Shown here: in pieces, positions 19,761 through 31,103 of the stretch | How the letters are laid out: each line of letters starts with the position of its first letter | Position numbering within the stretch: position 1 is the first letter of the stretch | Assembly: GCF_009739465.1 (NCBI RefSeq) | Contig: NZ_WHOM01000067.1 | Coordinates: 62,001-126,000, forward strand | Source: Streptomyces apocyni | Lineage (GTDB): Bacteria; Actinomycetota; Actinomycetes; Streptomycetales; Streptomycetaceae | Reading direction: 5' to 3' | DNA: 64,000 nucleotides | Program-made: the position numbers and the translations under genes | The notes under the pieces: generated by a model | The model's input: the letters and a program-made list of their open reading frames with translations, nothing else | What the model was told of the DNA's origin: nothing | The model's database searches: none

Positions 19761-21011
19761 ATGGCACCCAACGGACCGGACCAGCGACCCATGGACGACG
19801 AGGCGACCGACGAGCTCAGGTCGGGCCGCCGCAAGGCCGCGCGGTACATCGTCCCGGTCGCGGTGGCCTCGGTCGCCGCGGCGACCATCGGGCTGGTCCC
19901 GGCGCTCGCCAGCAGCGGCGACCCGGATCTGCCGAAGATCACCGCACAGGAACTCATCGAGAAGATCGCGGCGTCGGATACGGAGCAGCTCTCCGGCAGC
20001 GTCAAGATCAGTACGGATCTGGGCATCCCGGGGCTCGGCGGCGCCGCCTCGTCCCTCCTGGGCGATGCCGCCCGCGGCGACGGGGAGGGCACCGCCTCGT
20101 CGGCCGCCCCCGAGGACAAGCTCATGGAGCTGACGTCCGGCACCCACACCCTGCGCGTCGCGGCGGACGGCCCCGACAAGCAGAAGCTGTCCATCCTGGA
20201 CGACGCGGCGGAGTACAGCGTCATTCGCAACGGCGACGAGGTATGGGCCTACGACAGCGCCTCCAACGAGGCCTACCACGCCACGGCCGACGACGCGAAG
20301 CAGGGCAAGGGCAGGGACAAGGGCGCCGACCACGTCGTGCCGGACTCCGCCCCCGCCACCCCCAAGGAGTTCGCCGAGCAGGCGCTGAAGGCGGTCGACG
20401 ACACGACCTCCGTCTCAGTCGACGGCACCGCGAAGGTCGCGGGCCGCGACGCCTACCAGCTGCTCATCAAGCCCAAGACGACCAACGGCGTCACCTCGAC
20501 CGTCGGCTCGATCCGGATTGCCGTGGACGCGGAGAACGGCGTGCCGCTGAAGTTCACGCTCACCCCGCGCAGCGGTGGCAAGGCTGCCATCGACGCGGGT
20601 TTCACCAAGGTCGACTTCTCGGCACCGAAGGCGTCCACCTTCGACTTCAAGCCCGGCAAGGGCACGAAGGTCACCGAGGCGGAGGACCTTGAGGGCGACG
20701 CCCCGAAGGACGAGGAGTTCGAGGGCCTGGAGGACCTGGGCGGGCTGAACGTCATCGGTGAGGGCTGGAGCTCCATCGCCACCTTCGAGATGCCGGGAGG
20801 CCAGGGCCTCACGATCCCGAAGGACAGCGATGTCCCGCCGGAGGCCGAGAAGTTCCTCGACGCTCTCGGGGACAAGGCGACCGGTAAGTTCGGCTCTGGC
20901 AGGGTCTTCTCCACCCGCCTGGTCAACGCCCTCGTCACCGACGATGGGAAGGTCTATGTCGGCGCGGTGGACAAGAGCTCGCTGGTGAATGCGGCCAACG
21001 CGGCGAAGTAG
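19761..21011 (+). CDS. LolA-like secreted or membrane-anchored protein (DUF2092-type)
   Basis: 416-residue exported protein. After a cytoplasmic basic segment (SGRRKAARYIVPVAV) comes one hydrophobic stretch, residues about 30-50, that looks like a signal anchor without a lipobox cysteine. Two long beta-rich regions follow with the pattern of LolA/LolB-like folds found in actinobacterial proteins (LTSGTHTLRVAADGPDKQ; DAYQLLIKPK; RIAVDAENGVPLKF). In diderms LolA carries lipoproteins; in monoderm actinobacteria the role of such proteins is not settled, and signalling or lipid binding have been proposed. The ATG at 19761 has GGAGG 12-16 bases upstream. It stands just before an ABC transporter pair on the same strand, 113 bases away, so co-operation is possible. 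Confidence 0.8.
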   Translation: MAPNGPDQRPMDDEATDELRSGRRKAARYIVPVAVASVAAATIGLVPALASSGDPDLPKITAQELIEKIAASDTEQLSGSVKISTDLGIPGLGGAASSLLGDAARGDGEGTASSAAPEDKLMELTSGTHTLRVAADGPDKQKLSILDDAAEYSVIRNGDEVWAYDSASNEAYHATADDAKQGKGRDKGADHVVPDSAPATPKEFAEQALKAVDDTTSVSVDGTAKVAGRDAYQLLIKPKTTNGVTSTVGSIRIAVDAENGVPLKFTLTPRSGGKAAIDAGFTKVDFSAPKASTFDFKPGKGTKVTEAEDLEGDAPKDEEFEGLEDLGGLNVIGEGWSSIATFEMPGGQGLTIPKDSDVPPEAEKFLDALGDKATGKFGSGRVFSTRLVNALVTDDGKVYVGAVDKSSLVNAANAAK

Positions 21012-21124
21012 CCGCGACACGGTCAGGAAGCGGCGGACGCAGCGCACGCGGCGGACACGGGAGTACGGCACTCTCCGGGTCCGCCGCGGTGTTGCGCGCT
21101 ACGACGCGATACGACAGGGGAACG

Positions 21125-22066
21125 ATGATCTCGGGTGTGATCGAGACCCGCGCACTGACCAAGCGCTACGGCGCTCAGACCGCCGTGGACCGGCTGGACC
21201 TGACCGTCCCGCCCGGCAGCGTCTTCGGGTTCCTCGGTCCGAACGGCTCCGGCAAGACCACGACCATCAGAATGCTGATGGGCCTGATCGAGCCGACCTC
21301 CGGCTCGGCGCACCTGCTGGGCCACCGTATGCCCCGCGCGACCCCCACCGTCCTCCCACACGTCGGCGCGCTCATCGAGGGCCCCGCGCTGTACGGCTTC
21401 CTCTCCGGCCGGGACAACCTCCTGCGCTACGACGCCGCCGACCCGACCGCCGATCCGCGCACCCGGCGCACCCGCGTCGCGGCCGCCCTGGACCGGGTAG
21501 GCCTGTCCTCCGCCGCCGCCAAGAAGGCCAAGGCGTACTCACTCGGTATGAAGCAGCGGCTCGGCCTCGCCGCGGCGCTGCTCCAGCCGCGCCGCCTGCT
21601 CGTCCTGGACGAGCCGACCAACGGCCTGGACCCACAAGGCATGCGCGAGATCCGCACGCTGGTACGGGAACTGGCGGACGACGGCACGACCGTCTTCCTC
21701 TCCTCGCACCTGCTGGATGAGATCGAGCAGGTCTGCACGCATGCCGCGGTGATGGCCCGAGGCCGTCTGATCACCCAGGGCACGGTCGCGGAACTCGCCG
21801 CGTCCACCCGCGGACGGCTGACCGTGACCACCCCCGACCCGGCCGACGCGGCCCGGGTGCTCAAGGACCACGGGGTGAGCGACCTGACCGTCACCGCCGA
21901 CCGCGTCACCGGCGACCCACCCCCAACGGACCTGACCGACCTGGCGGAGCTGAACGCGGCGCTGGTGCGGGCGGAGGTCCGGGTACGCGGCTTCGGCCTG
22001 GAACGCGCCTCGCTGGAAGACGTGTTCGTGGAACTGACGGGGGAGGGCTTCGATGTCGCAGGCTGA
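21125..22066 (+). CDS. ABC transporter ATP-binding protein
   Basis: Cytoplasmic ATPase of an ABC-2-type exporter, 313 residues. Walker A GPNGSGKT is at residues 38-45, the signature is an LGMKQRLGL variant, Walker B is LLVLDEPTNGLDPQG near 158-172, and the H-loop is SSHLLDEIE. The C-terminal 90 residues form the extra domain usual for drug or lantibiotic exporters of the CcmA/NatA type. The ATG at 21125 has AGGGGAA upstream; the frame from 21089 adds 12 residues without support. It overlaps the permease gene by 14 bases. The substrate is not recognisable. Confidence 0.9.
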   Translation: MISGVIETRALTKRYGAQTAVDRLDLTVPPGSVFGFLGPNGSGKTTTIRMLMGLIEPTSGSAHLLGHRMPRATPTVLPHVGALIEGPALYGFLSGRDNLLRYDAADPTADPRTRRTRVAAALDRVGLSSAAAKKAKAYSLGMKQRLGLAAALLQPRRLLVLDEPTNGLDPQGMREIRTLVRELADDGTTVFLSSHLLDEIEQVCTHAAVMARGRLITQGTVAELAASTRGRLTVTTPDPADAARVLKDHGVSDLTVTADRVTGDPPPTDLTDLAELNAALVRAEVRVRGFGLERASLEDVFVELTGEGFDVAG

Positions 22067-22985
22067 ACAAACACCGACCACCGACCCCACGCCCACACAC
22101 CCCACGCCCACACACCCCACGACCGCCACCCACCGCCGCCTCTGGACCCTCGGCCTCTTCCGCTCCGAGCTCCGCGTCACCCTCCGCCGCTGGCGGACTC
22201 TCGCGCTGCTGGGCGTCCTCGCGGTGCTCCCCGTACTCATCGGGATCGCCGTGAAGATCGAGACGAGCGACGGCGGCTCGGCCGGGCCGGGCGAGGGCGG
22301 CGGGTCCGGTGAAGGCCCGGCCTTCTTCGGCCAGATCACCAACAACGGCCTCTTCCTCGTCTTCGCCGCGCTCGCCGCCACCCTCCCCTTCTTCCTTCCG
22401 ATGGCTGTCGGCGTCATCGCGGGCGACGGCATCGCGGGCGAGGCCAGCGCCGGTACGCTGCGCTATCTGCTGGTCGCGCCCGCTGGCCGTACCCGACTGC
22501 TGCTCGCCAAGTACGCCTCCACGCTGGTCTTCTGCGTGATCGCGACCGTCACCGTGGCGGCATCCGCGCTCGCCACCGGGGCGCTGCTCTTCCCCCTAGG
22601 GGACCTCACCACGATCTCCGGCACCCAGATCAGCTTCTCCGAAGCCCTGCTACGCGCCCTGCTGATCGCGCTAGCCGTCGCCGCCTCGCTCGTCGGACTC
22701 GCGGCACTCGGCGTCTTTGTCTCCACGTTGACGAACAGCGGCATCGCGGCGATGGCGACGACTGTGGGCCTCCTGATCACCGTGCAGATCATCGGCTCGA
22801 TCCCGCAGCTCGACGCCGTCCACCCCTATCTCTTCTCCCAGCACTGGCTGTCCTTCGCCGATCTGCTGCGGGACCCGGTCCACTACGACGACCTGATCGC
22901 CAACCTGCGGCTCCAGGGTCTGTACGCGGCGGTGTTCGGGGCCGCCGCCTGGGCGCGCTTCACGACGAAGGACATCAGCGCCTAG
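22053..22985 (+). CDS. ABC-2-type transporter permease
   Basis: Membrane partner of the preceding ATPase, 310 residues with about six hydrophobic helices (for example GLFLVFAALAATLPFFLPMAV and LLIALAVAASLVGLAALGVF). The N-terminal 25 residues are a Thr/Pro/His-rich repeat (TPTHPTPTHPTT) encoded by a 15-bp tandem repeat near 22083-22118. The start overlaps the end of the ATPase gene and has GGGGAGGG upstream. The stop is followed after 11 bases by the end of the converging aminopeptidase gene. Confidence 0.87.
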   Translation: MSQAEQTPTTDPTPTHPTPTHPTTATHRRLWTLGLFRSELRVTLRRWRTLALLGVLAVLPVLIGIAVKIETSDGGSAGPGEGGGSGEGPAFFGQITNNGLFLVFAALAATLPFFLPMAVGVIAGDGIAGEASAGTLRYLLVAPAGRTRLLLAKYASTLVFCVIATVTVAASALATGALLFPLGDLTTISGTQISFSEALLRALLIALAVAASLVGLAALGVFVSTLTNSGIAAMATTVGLLITVQIIGSIPQLDAVHPYLFSQHWLSFADLLRDPVHYDDLIANLRLQGLYAAVFGAAAWARFTTKDISA

Positions 22986-22996
22986 GAGCAGCCGAT

Positions 22997-24352
22997 TCAG
23001 AAGGTGAGCCGCCAGCTGTCGATGCGCCCGGTGTCGTACCGGGCCACGTCCTGGACACGAAGCCGCCAGGTGCCGTTGGCCGTCTCGCTCGACGCGTCGA
23101 CGGTGTACGTCGTGATGACGTTGTCCGCCGAGTCGCCGCCGCTCGCGTTCTTCAGGCGGTACGCGGTGCCGTCCGGCGCGAGCAGATCGATGACCAGGTC
23201 ACCGCGCCAGGTGTGCTTGATGTCCACACCGACCCGGAGCGCGGCGGGCGCGTTGCCCGTACGTCCGGAGACCGTGATCGGGGAGGTCACCGCGGACCCG
23301 TAGTCCGGGATGGCGACGTCGTCGGTGTTCTCGTACACGTCGCCCGGCGGGGGAGGCTCCTCGGTGCCGAGCGCCCAGACCGTGTGCGCGAGCGCGTCGC
23401 TGTTGCGGTCGAGTGCGGGGTCGTTGATGTTCGACGTGGTGTCACACGACGAGTGGTAGCAGCGGTCGAAGGCCTGCCCGGCCGTGCCGCCCCACTTCTG
23501 GGCCTGCGCGCTCGTCTTCGTACGGCTGGCCCCGGTGAAGAGCCCGCCGACCGGTATCCCGACGCTCTTGAAGGGCGCGTGGTCCGAGCGGCCGTCGCCC
23601 TCGGTCTCGATCTCGGTCGGTACGCCGATCCCGGTGAAGTAGTCCTGGAAGGTCTTCTCCAGCACCGGGTCGTCGTCGTAGACGAAGTACCCGGCGTTGG
23701 GCGAGGCGACCATGTCGAGGTTCAGATAGCCGGAGATCCTGGCGCGCTCACCGCTCGACAGGTTGTTGACGTAGTACCGGGACCCGACCAGCCCCAGCTC
23801 CTCCGCGCCCCACCAGGCGAACTTCAGCTTCTTGGTGGGCTCCAGCTGGGCGCGGGACACGGCGAGCGCGGTCTCCAGTACGGCGGCCGAGCCCGAGCCG
23901 TTGTCGTTGATCCCGGCCCCGGACGACACCGAGTCGAGGTGTGACCCGGCCATGAGGACGTCGTCCGGGTCGCCGCCCGGCCACTCGGCGATGAGGTTGT
24001 AGCCGGTCGAGCCGCTGGCCGTGAACGACTGCACGGTGGTGGTGTACCCGGCCGCGTCCAGCTTGCCCTTCACGTAGTTGAGGGAGGCCTGGTAACCGGC
24101 CCGGCCGTGGGCCCGGTTGCCGCCGTTGGCGGAGGCGATCGACTGGAACTGCGACAGGTGGGCCTTGACGTTGGAGAGGGGTATGTCGGGCGCGGCTGCG
24201 GCTGCGGCTGCGGCTGGGACTGCGGCCGGGGCCGGGGCCGGGGCTGGTGGGGCTGTTGGGGCCGCGGTCGCCGCGGGCACGGCGGTGGCGAGCAGACCGG
24301 CGACGGCGAGCGTGACGCCCGCGGCGGCCCGTCTGGGGTTGGAGAGTCTCAT
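22997..24352 (-). CDS. Secreted M28 aminopeptidase with C-terminal P-domain
   Basis: Extracellular zinc aminopeptidase of the Streptomyces griseus aminopeptidase type, 451 residues. Signal peptide: basic MRLSNPRR, then a hydrophobic core (GVTLAVAGLLATAVPA), then an unusual Ala/Pro-rich propeptide-like stretch. The M28 domain shows GSHLDSVSSGAGINDNGSG (zinc His and Asp) and WWGAEELGLVGS (catalytic and zinc Glu). The last 110 residues form a P/Homo-B domain (YGSAVTSPITVSG, HTWRGDLVIDLLAPDG, GRIDSWRLTF). The start at 24352 gives a clean signal peptide; the frame runs 28 codons further upstream but would bury it. Probably used for peptide scavenging from the medium. Confidence 0.92.
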   Translation of the reverse strand: MRLSNPRRAAAGVTLAVAGLLATAVPAATAAPTAPPAPAPAPAAVPAAAAAAAAPDIPLSNVKAHLSQFQSIASANGGNRAHGRAGYQASLNYVKGKLDAAGYTTTVQSFTASGSTGYNLIAEWPGGDPDDVLMAGSHLDSVSSGAGINDNGSGSAAVLETALAVSRAQLEPTKKLKFAWWGAEELGLVGSRYYVNNLSSGERARISGYLNLDMVASPNAGYFVYDDDPVLEKTFQDYFTGIGVPTEIETEGDGRSDHAPFKSVGIPVGGLFTGASRTKTSAQAQKWGGTAGQAFDRCYHSSCDTTSNINDPALDRNSDALAHTVWALGTEEPPPPGDVYENTDDVAIPDYGSAVTSPITVSGRTGNAPAALRVGVDIKHTWRGDLVIDLLAPDGTAYRLKNASGGDSADNVITTYTVDASSETANGTWRLRVQDVARYDTGRIDSWRLTF

Positions 24353-24399
24353 GCGTGGGGGCTCCCATTCCGTACGGGGACAGAGACGGAAGTGCAGGA

Positions 24400-24427
24400 C
24401 ACCCCGCGGCGTGAGCGCCGCGGGGTG
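24400..24427 (-). terminator. Perfect 12-bp hairpin between rarD and the aminopeptidase gene
   Basis: 24400-24411 pairs with 24416-24427 around a TGAG loop. It lies 92 bases past the rarD stop and 48 bases before the aminopeptidase start, both on the minus strand. It is most simply the rarD terminator; it could instead be a stabilising 5' leader structure of the aminopeptidase message. Confidence 0.6.
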
Positions 24428-24518
24428 CTGGAGCAAGTTGCCGTGCTGTGGTGTGCGTGCTGAATGTGGTGCGATTTTGACGTTCAGTCAAGAGCGAAAA
24501 CCGGTCATCAACATCCGC

Positions 24519-25505
24519 CTACCGGACAGATGGCGTGGCCTCGGCTGTCGGTGCGGGGGCCGCCGCCTCCGCCGCCTGCGCTGCTGCCGCCCGCGCCGCC
24601 GTCGCCGCGCGGATCCGGTTGGTGCGGGCCGTACGCAGCGCGTCCCAGGTGAGGAGCGAGAGGGCCAGCCAGACCAGGGCGAAGCCGGCCCAGCGCTCGG
24701 GCGGCATGGCCTCGTGGAAGTACAGGATGCCGAGCAGGAACTGGAAGACCGGGGCCAGGTACTGGAGCAGCCCGATCGTGGAGAGCGGGATGCGGATGGC
24801 CGCCGCGCCGAAGCAGATCAGCGGGATCGCGGTGACCACGCCGGTCGCGGCGAGCAGGGCGGCGTGCCCCGCGCCCTCGGCGCCGAAGGTGGCGTCGCCC
24901 TGGGAGCCGAGCCAGAGGAGGAAGCCGAGGGCGGGCAGGAACTGGATCGCGGTCTCGGCGGCCAGGGACTCCAGCCCCCCGATGTTCACCTTCTTCTTCA
25001 CGAAGCCGTACGTGGCGAAGGAGAAGGCCAGGACGAGGGAGATCCACGGCGGGCGGCCGTAGCCGACGGTCAGGACGACCACCGCCGCGAAGCCGGTGGC
25101 GACCGCGGCCCACTGCGCCGGGCGCAGCCGTTCCTTCAGGATGAGGACGCCGAGCGCGATGGTGACCAGCGGGTTGATGAAGTAGCCGAGCGAGGCCTCG
25201 ACGACGTGCCCGGAGTTGACCGACCAGATATACAGGCCCCAGTTGACGGTGATGACCGTCGCGGCGAGGGATATCAGGCCCAGCTTGCGCGGCTGCCCGA
25301 GCAGTTCACGGACCCAGCCCCAGCGGCGTAGCACCAGCAGCACGAGGCCGACCAGGGCCAGCGACCACACCATGCGGTGGGCGAGGATCTCGATGGCTCC
25401 GGAGGGTTTCAGGAGGGGCCAGAAGAGGGGGACCAGGCCCCACATTCCGTAGGCGCCGATGCCGTAGAGCAAACCGGCTCGCTGCTGCTCGGTGGCAGAC
25501 GTCAA
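24519..25505 (-). CDS. rarD: RarD/EamA-family permease
   Basis: Inner-membrane protein of the drug/metabolite transporter superfamily, 328 residues, two EamA halves with about ten hydrophobic helices. RarD-specific features are GLLYGIGAYGMWGLVPLFWPLL at the N-terminus and the ILAHRMVWS motif. The best known relative is called chloramphenicol-sensitivity protein RarD, but its substrate is unsettled. The C-terminus is Ala-rich (ATAARAAAAQAAEAAAP), an unusual low-complexity tail. It is a single gene with no clear operon partner. Confidence 0.88.
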   Translation of the reverse strand: MTSATEQQRAGLLYGIGAYGMWGLVPLFWPLLKPSGAIEILAHRMVWSLALVGLVLLVLRRWGWVRELLGQPRKLGLISLAATVITVNWGLYIWSVNSGHVVEASLGYFINPLVTIALGVLILKERLRPAQWAAVATGFAAVVVLTVGYGRPPWISLVLAFSFATYGFVKKKVNIGGLESLAAETAIQFLPALGFLLWLGSQGDATFGAEGAGHAALLAATGVVTAIPLICFGAAAIRIPLSTIGLLQYLAPVFQFLLGILYFHEAMPPERWAGFALVWLALSLLTWDALRTARTNRIRAATAARAAAAQAAEAAAPAPTAEATPSVR

Positions 25506-25628
25506 CGGACCCTCCCCGCGTCGTTCCTTCGCTGGGCTCGAAGCGTGAGCCCGAAGACTGAAGGTAGCGCCGGGAGGGCCCGGGTGTCATGTCCAATATC
25601 CGCTTTCGGACCTGTCAGTTTGGACCTG

Positions 25629-26489
25629 TCAGCTTCGCAGGGCTTCGGCGATCGCCTCGGCGACGGGTGTGGTGGGGCGTCCGATGAGCCGCGCCAGGTC
25701 GCCACTGGTCCCGGCGAGCAGCCCGCGCTCGATGGCCGCGTCCACGTCCACCAGGATCGCGGGCAGCGGTTCGGGCAGTCCCGCGCTGGTGAGGATGGCC
25801 TGGTGCTGCTCGGCGGGGACGTTCGCGTAGCTGATCTCCTGGCCGGACTGGCGGGCCACCTCGGCGGCGTACTCCGTGAAGCTCCAGGCCACGTCGCCGC
25901 TCAGCTCGTACGTGGTGTTCTCGTGGCCCTCGCCGGTCAGTACGGCGACCGCGGCGGCCGCGTAGTCGGCGCGCGCGGCGGAGGCCACTCGGCCCTCGCC
26001 CGCGCTCGCCACGACCGCGCCGTGCTCCAGGACCGGGGCGAGGTTCGCGGTGTAGTTCTCGTGGTACCAGCCGTTGCGCAGGAGGGCGTACGGCAGCCCG
26101 GAGTCGAGGATCGCCCGCTCGGTGACCTGGTGCTCGGCGGCGAGCTGGAAGTCGGCCGCCGGGCCGCCCAGGACGCTGGTGTACGCGAGCAGCGCGACGC
26201 CCGCCGCGCGCGCCGCGTCGATCACGGCCTGGTGCTGCGCGACGCGCTGGCCGATCTCGCTGCCGGAGATCAGCAGCACCCGGTCACCGGCGGCGAAGAC
26301 ACCGGCCAGCGTCTCGGGCGCGGAGTAGTCGGCGACCCGTACCTCGACACCGCGCGCCGTGAGGTCCGCGGCCTTCTCCTTGTCGCGGACGACGGCGGCG
26401 ATCTGGTGGGCGGGGACCTGGGCGGCGAGCAGTCCGTCGATGACGAGACGGCCGAGGTGTCCGGTGGCACCGGTGATGACGAGGCTCAT
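25629..26489 (-). CDS. NmrA/QorB-like NAD(P)H-binding quinone reductase
   Basis: Atypical short-chain dehydrogenase of 286 residues. The N-terminal dinucleotide motif is VITGATGHLGRLV, and the pattern AAVVRDKEKAADL suggests NADPH preference through the Arg/Lys pair, as in QorB (NAD(P)H:quinone oxidoreductase 2). The start at 26489 puts the Rossmann motif at the N-terminus; a 14-codon longer frame is not supported. It is divergent from an HxlR regulator with one cysteine, the same arrangement as redox-regulated quinone reductases in actinobacteria. An 11-bp direct repeat (25608-25618 and 25622-25632) straddles the stop codon. Confidence 0.85.
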   Translation of the reverse strand: MSLVITGATGHLGRLVIDGLLAAQVPAHQIAAVVRDKEKAADLTARGVEVRVADYSAPETLAGVFAAGDRVLLISGSEIGQRVAQHQAVIDAARAAGVALLAYTSVLGGPAADFQLAAEHQVTERAILDSGLPYALLRNGWYHENYTANLAPVLEHGAVVASAGEGRVASAARADYAAAAVAVLTGEGHENTTYELSGDVAWSFTEYAAEVARQSGQEISYANVPAEQHQAILTSAGLPEPLPAILVDVDAAIERGLLAGTSGDLARLIGRPTTPVAEAIAEALRS

Positions 26490-26529
26490 GCCTGAAACTC
26501 CCTGTTCTTCCTGTGCGAAGTGGTCTGCC

Positions 26530-26586
26530 ACTTACCCTAGGAGCGGTACTCACTTCCCGTAAGTACCCACTTTGAAGTAAGGTACT
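26530..26586. promoter_or_regulatory. Putative HxlR operator region
   Basis: The 100-bp divergent intergenic region carries repeated half-sites: ACTTAC at 26530-26535, GTAAGT at 26559-26564 and GTAAG at 26577-26581. It also has a GGTACT/AGTACC inverted repeat (26545-26550 with 26562-26567), a further GGTACT at 26581-26586 and the small palindrome ACTTTGAAGT. Such an array between a regulator and its divergent target is typical of autoregulated HxlR operators. Binding is inferred, not shown. Confidence 0.55.
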
Positions 26587-26589
26587 GGT

Positions 26590-26973
26590 ATGGAAGTTAG
26601 CTGGCAGCCGGGAATGAAGGCCGACGTCACCGACCCGATGTGCCCGTCGCGTGGCGTCCTGGAGCACGTCACCAGCCGCTGGGGGGTGCTGATCCTGCTC
26701 GCGCTGCGGGACCGCTCGTACCGCTTCAGCGAACTGCGCCGGACTGTCGGCGGCGTGAGCGAGAAGATGCTGGCCCAGACGCTCCAGACGCTGGAGCGCG
26801 ACGGCTTCGTGCACCGTGACGCCAAACCGGTGATCCCGCCCCGCGTCGACTACTCGCTGACCGAACTCGGCCAGGAGGCGGCCCTGCACGTCCGGGAGCT
26901 GGCCTTGTGGACGGCGAAGCGCACGGAGACGGTGCTCGACGCCCGCAGCGCGTACGACGAAGCCCGGTCCTGA
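26590..26973 (+). CDS. HxlR-family transcriptional regulator
   Basis: 127-residue winged-helix regulator of the HxlR (DUF24) family. The core pattern is CPSRGVLEHVTSRWGVLILLAL, then YRFSELRRTVGGVSEKMLAQTL (recognition helix) and the wing PPRVDYSLTELG. Its only cysteine, C18, is at the conserved N-terminal position used for thiol-based sensing of quinones, aldehydes or oxidants in QorR/HypR/YodB relatives. It is divergently transcribed from the NmrA/QorB-like gene, which is the likely target. A perfect 14-bp terminator overlaps its stop. Confidence 0.9.
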   Translation: MEVSWQPGMKADVTDPMCPSRGVLEHVTSRWGVLILLALRDRSYRFSELRRTVGGVSEKMLAQTLQTLERDGFVHRDAKPVIPPRVDYSLTELGQEAALHVRELALWTAKRTETVLDARSAYDEARS

Positions 26974-26992
26974 GCGCACTCAGGACCGGGCT
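26961..26992. terminator. Bidirectional terminator between hxlR and korB
   Basis: Perfect 14-bp stem (26961-26974 with 26979-26992) with a CGCA loop. It includes the last codons of the HxlR gene and lies 21 bases before the korB stop, so it can end both converging transcripts. Confidence 0.85.
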
Positions 26993-27013
26993 TCGTGGGT
27001 ACGGATCGCTCGG

Positions 27014-30020
<3,007 letters not shown>

Positions 30021-30305
30021 TGATCTGGACCTCCCTCGAGGCTGCGGCACGGGAGGTAACGGCTGACCGGCCCTCCCAAGGCCACCCTACGTCTGTGAGG
30101 GGTGCCTTCCCGGGGTTGCTCGTATGGTGGATGCATCTTTGAGACGGTAAGTCGTACGGGTTCGGCACGGTTCATTCGTCTCCCACTGTCCCCCCACTGG
30201 GGCCGTGGCCCCCTCGTGACTCCCCGTCTGTAGTGACGATCCTCTTGCATAGTTTGGTTCTCTGACTACCGTTTTGCTCGATGCCTGGCGGAGCGTCGGC
30301 GTGCC
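30021..30305. other. Non-coding region upstream of korA
   Basis: About 285 bases with no credible gene. It must contain the korA promoter on the minus strand, but I could not place it with confidence. On the plus strand TTGCAT at 30245-30250 and TACCGT at 30268-30273, spaced by 17 bases, resemble a housekeeping promoter that faces the 3' end of the response-regulator gene and has no gene of its own. Confidence 0.4.
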
Positions 30306-30359
30306 GGAGTTGAGATCGGCGCGCTAGGAGTTGAGATCGGCGGGCTAGGAGTTGAGATA
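30306..30359. repeat. 21-bp tandem repeat over the end of the response-regulator gene
   Basis: Two full copies (30306-30326, 30327-30347; one base differs) and a 12-base partial third copy from 30348. The unit begins GGAGTTGAGATCGGC. The third copy includes the last codons of the response-regulator gene on the minus strand, and each full copy repeats that gene's stop codon in the same frame. Confidence 0.85.
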
Positions 30360-31004
30360 CGTGAGGACCGCGAGAACACGGCGGTGATCGCCGTCGCTCT
30401 GCGAGAGCCCCAGTTTCAGGAAGATGTTCGAGACGTGCTTCTCGACGGCTCCGTCGCTCACCACGAGCTGCCGGGCGATCGCCGAGTTGGTCCGCCCCTC
30501 CGCCATCAGCCCCAGGACCTCCCGCTCGCGCGGGGTGAGCCCGGTCAGTACGTGCTGCTTACGGCTGCGGCCCAGGAGCTGCGCCACCACCTCCGGGTCC
30601 AGCGCGGTGCCGCCTTCGGCGACCCGCACCACGGCGTCGACGAACTCCCGCACCTCGGCGACCCGGTCCTTCAGCAGATAGCCGACCCCGTGACTGGACC
30701 CGGCCAGCAACTCGGTGGCGTACCGCTCCTCGACGTACTGCGAGAGCACCAGCACCCCGAGCCCCGGGTGGGCGCGGCGCAGCCGTACCGCGGCGCGCAC
30801 CCCTTCGTCCGTATGGGTCGGTGGCATCCGTACGTCCGCCACGACGACGTCGGGCAGCGCGCCCTGGCCGTCCAGCTCCCCGATCGTCTTGAGTAGGGCC
30901 TCCGCGTCCCCGACCCCGGCGACCACCTCGTGCCCGCGGTCGGTCAGCAGCCGGGTCAGGCCCTCCCTGAGCAGCACTGAATCCTCGGCGATAACCACCC
31001 GCAC
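30345..31004 (-). CDS. NarL/LuxR-type response regulator
   Basis: Two-component regulator, 219 residues from the GTG at 31004. The receiver domain has the acidic pair in VVIAEDSVLL, phospho-acceptor D57 (VVVADVRMPP) and the conserved LLKD lysine. The C-terminal LuxR helix-turn-helix is LTPREREVLGLMAEGRTNSAIARQL, followed by VEKHVSNIFLKLGL. The start at 31004 has AGGGGG 11 bases upstream and gives a normal receiver N-terminus; a frame from 31031 adds nine residues. It is on the same strand as two sensor kinases upstream, so it is their likely partner, though a broken hydrolase gene stands between them. Confidence 0.9.
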   Translation of the reverse strand: MRVVIAEDSVLLREGLTRLLTDRGHEVVAGVGDAEALLKTIGELDGQGALPDVVVADVRMPPTHTDEGVRAAVRLRRAHPGLGVLVLSQYVEERYATELLAGSSHGVGYLLKDRVAEVREFVDAVVRVAEGGTALDPEVVAQLLGRSRKQHVLTGLTPREREVLGLMAEGRTNSAIARQLVVSDGAVEKHVSNIFLKLGLSQSDGDHRRVLAVLTYLNS

Positions 31005-31103
31005 GTTCGTGTACCCCCTTTTGCGGCTCATTCACCGCCGTTGGCCTCTCTGTATGTGTATACACGCACCAGAGGGCGCTGAGGTGGCGGTACGTGGTAC
31101 TCC

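Noticed and set aside
22083..22118. Short CCCACACACCCCACG tandem repeat considered as a regulatory array
   Set aside because: Lies within the permease coding frame and encodes a Thr-Pro-His N-terminus; simple slippage is enough.
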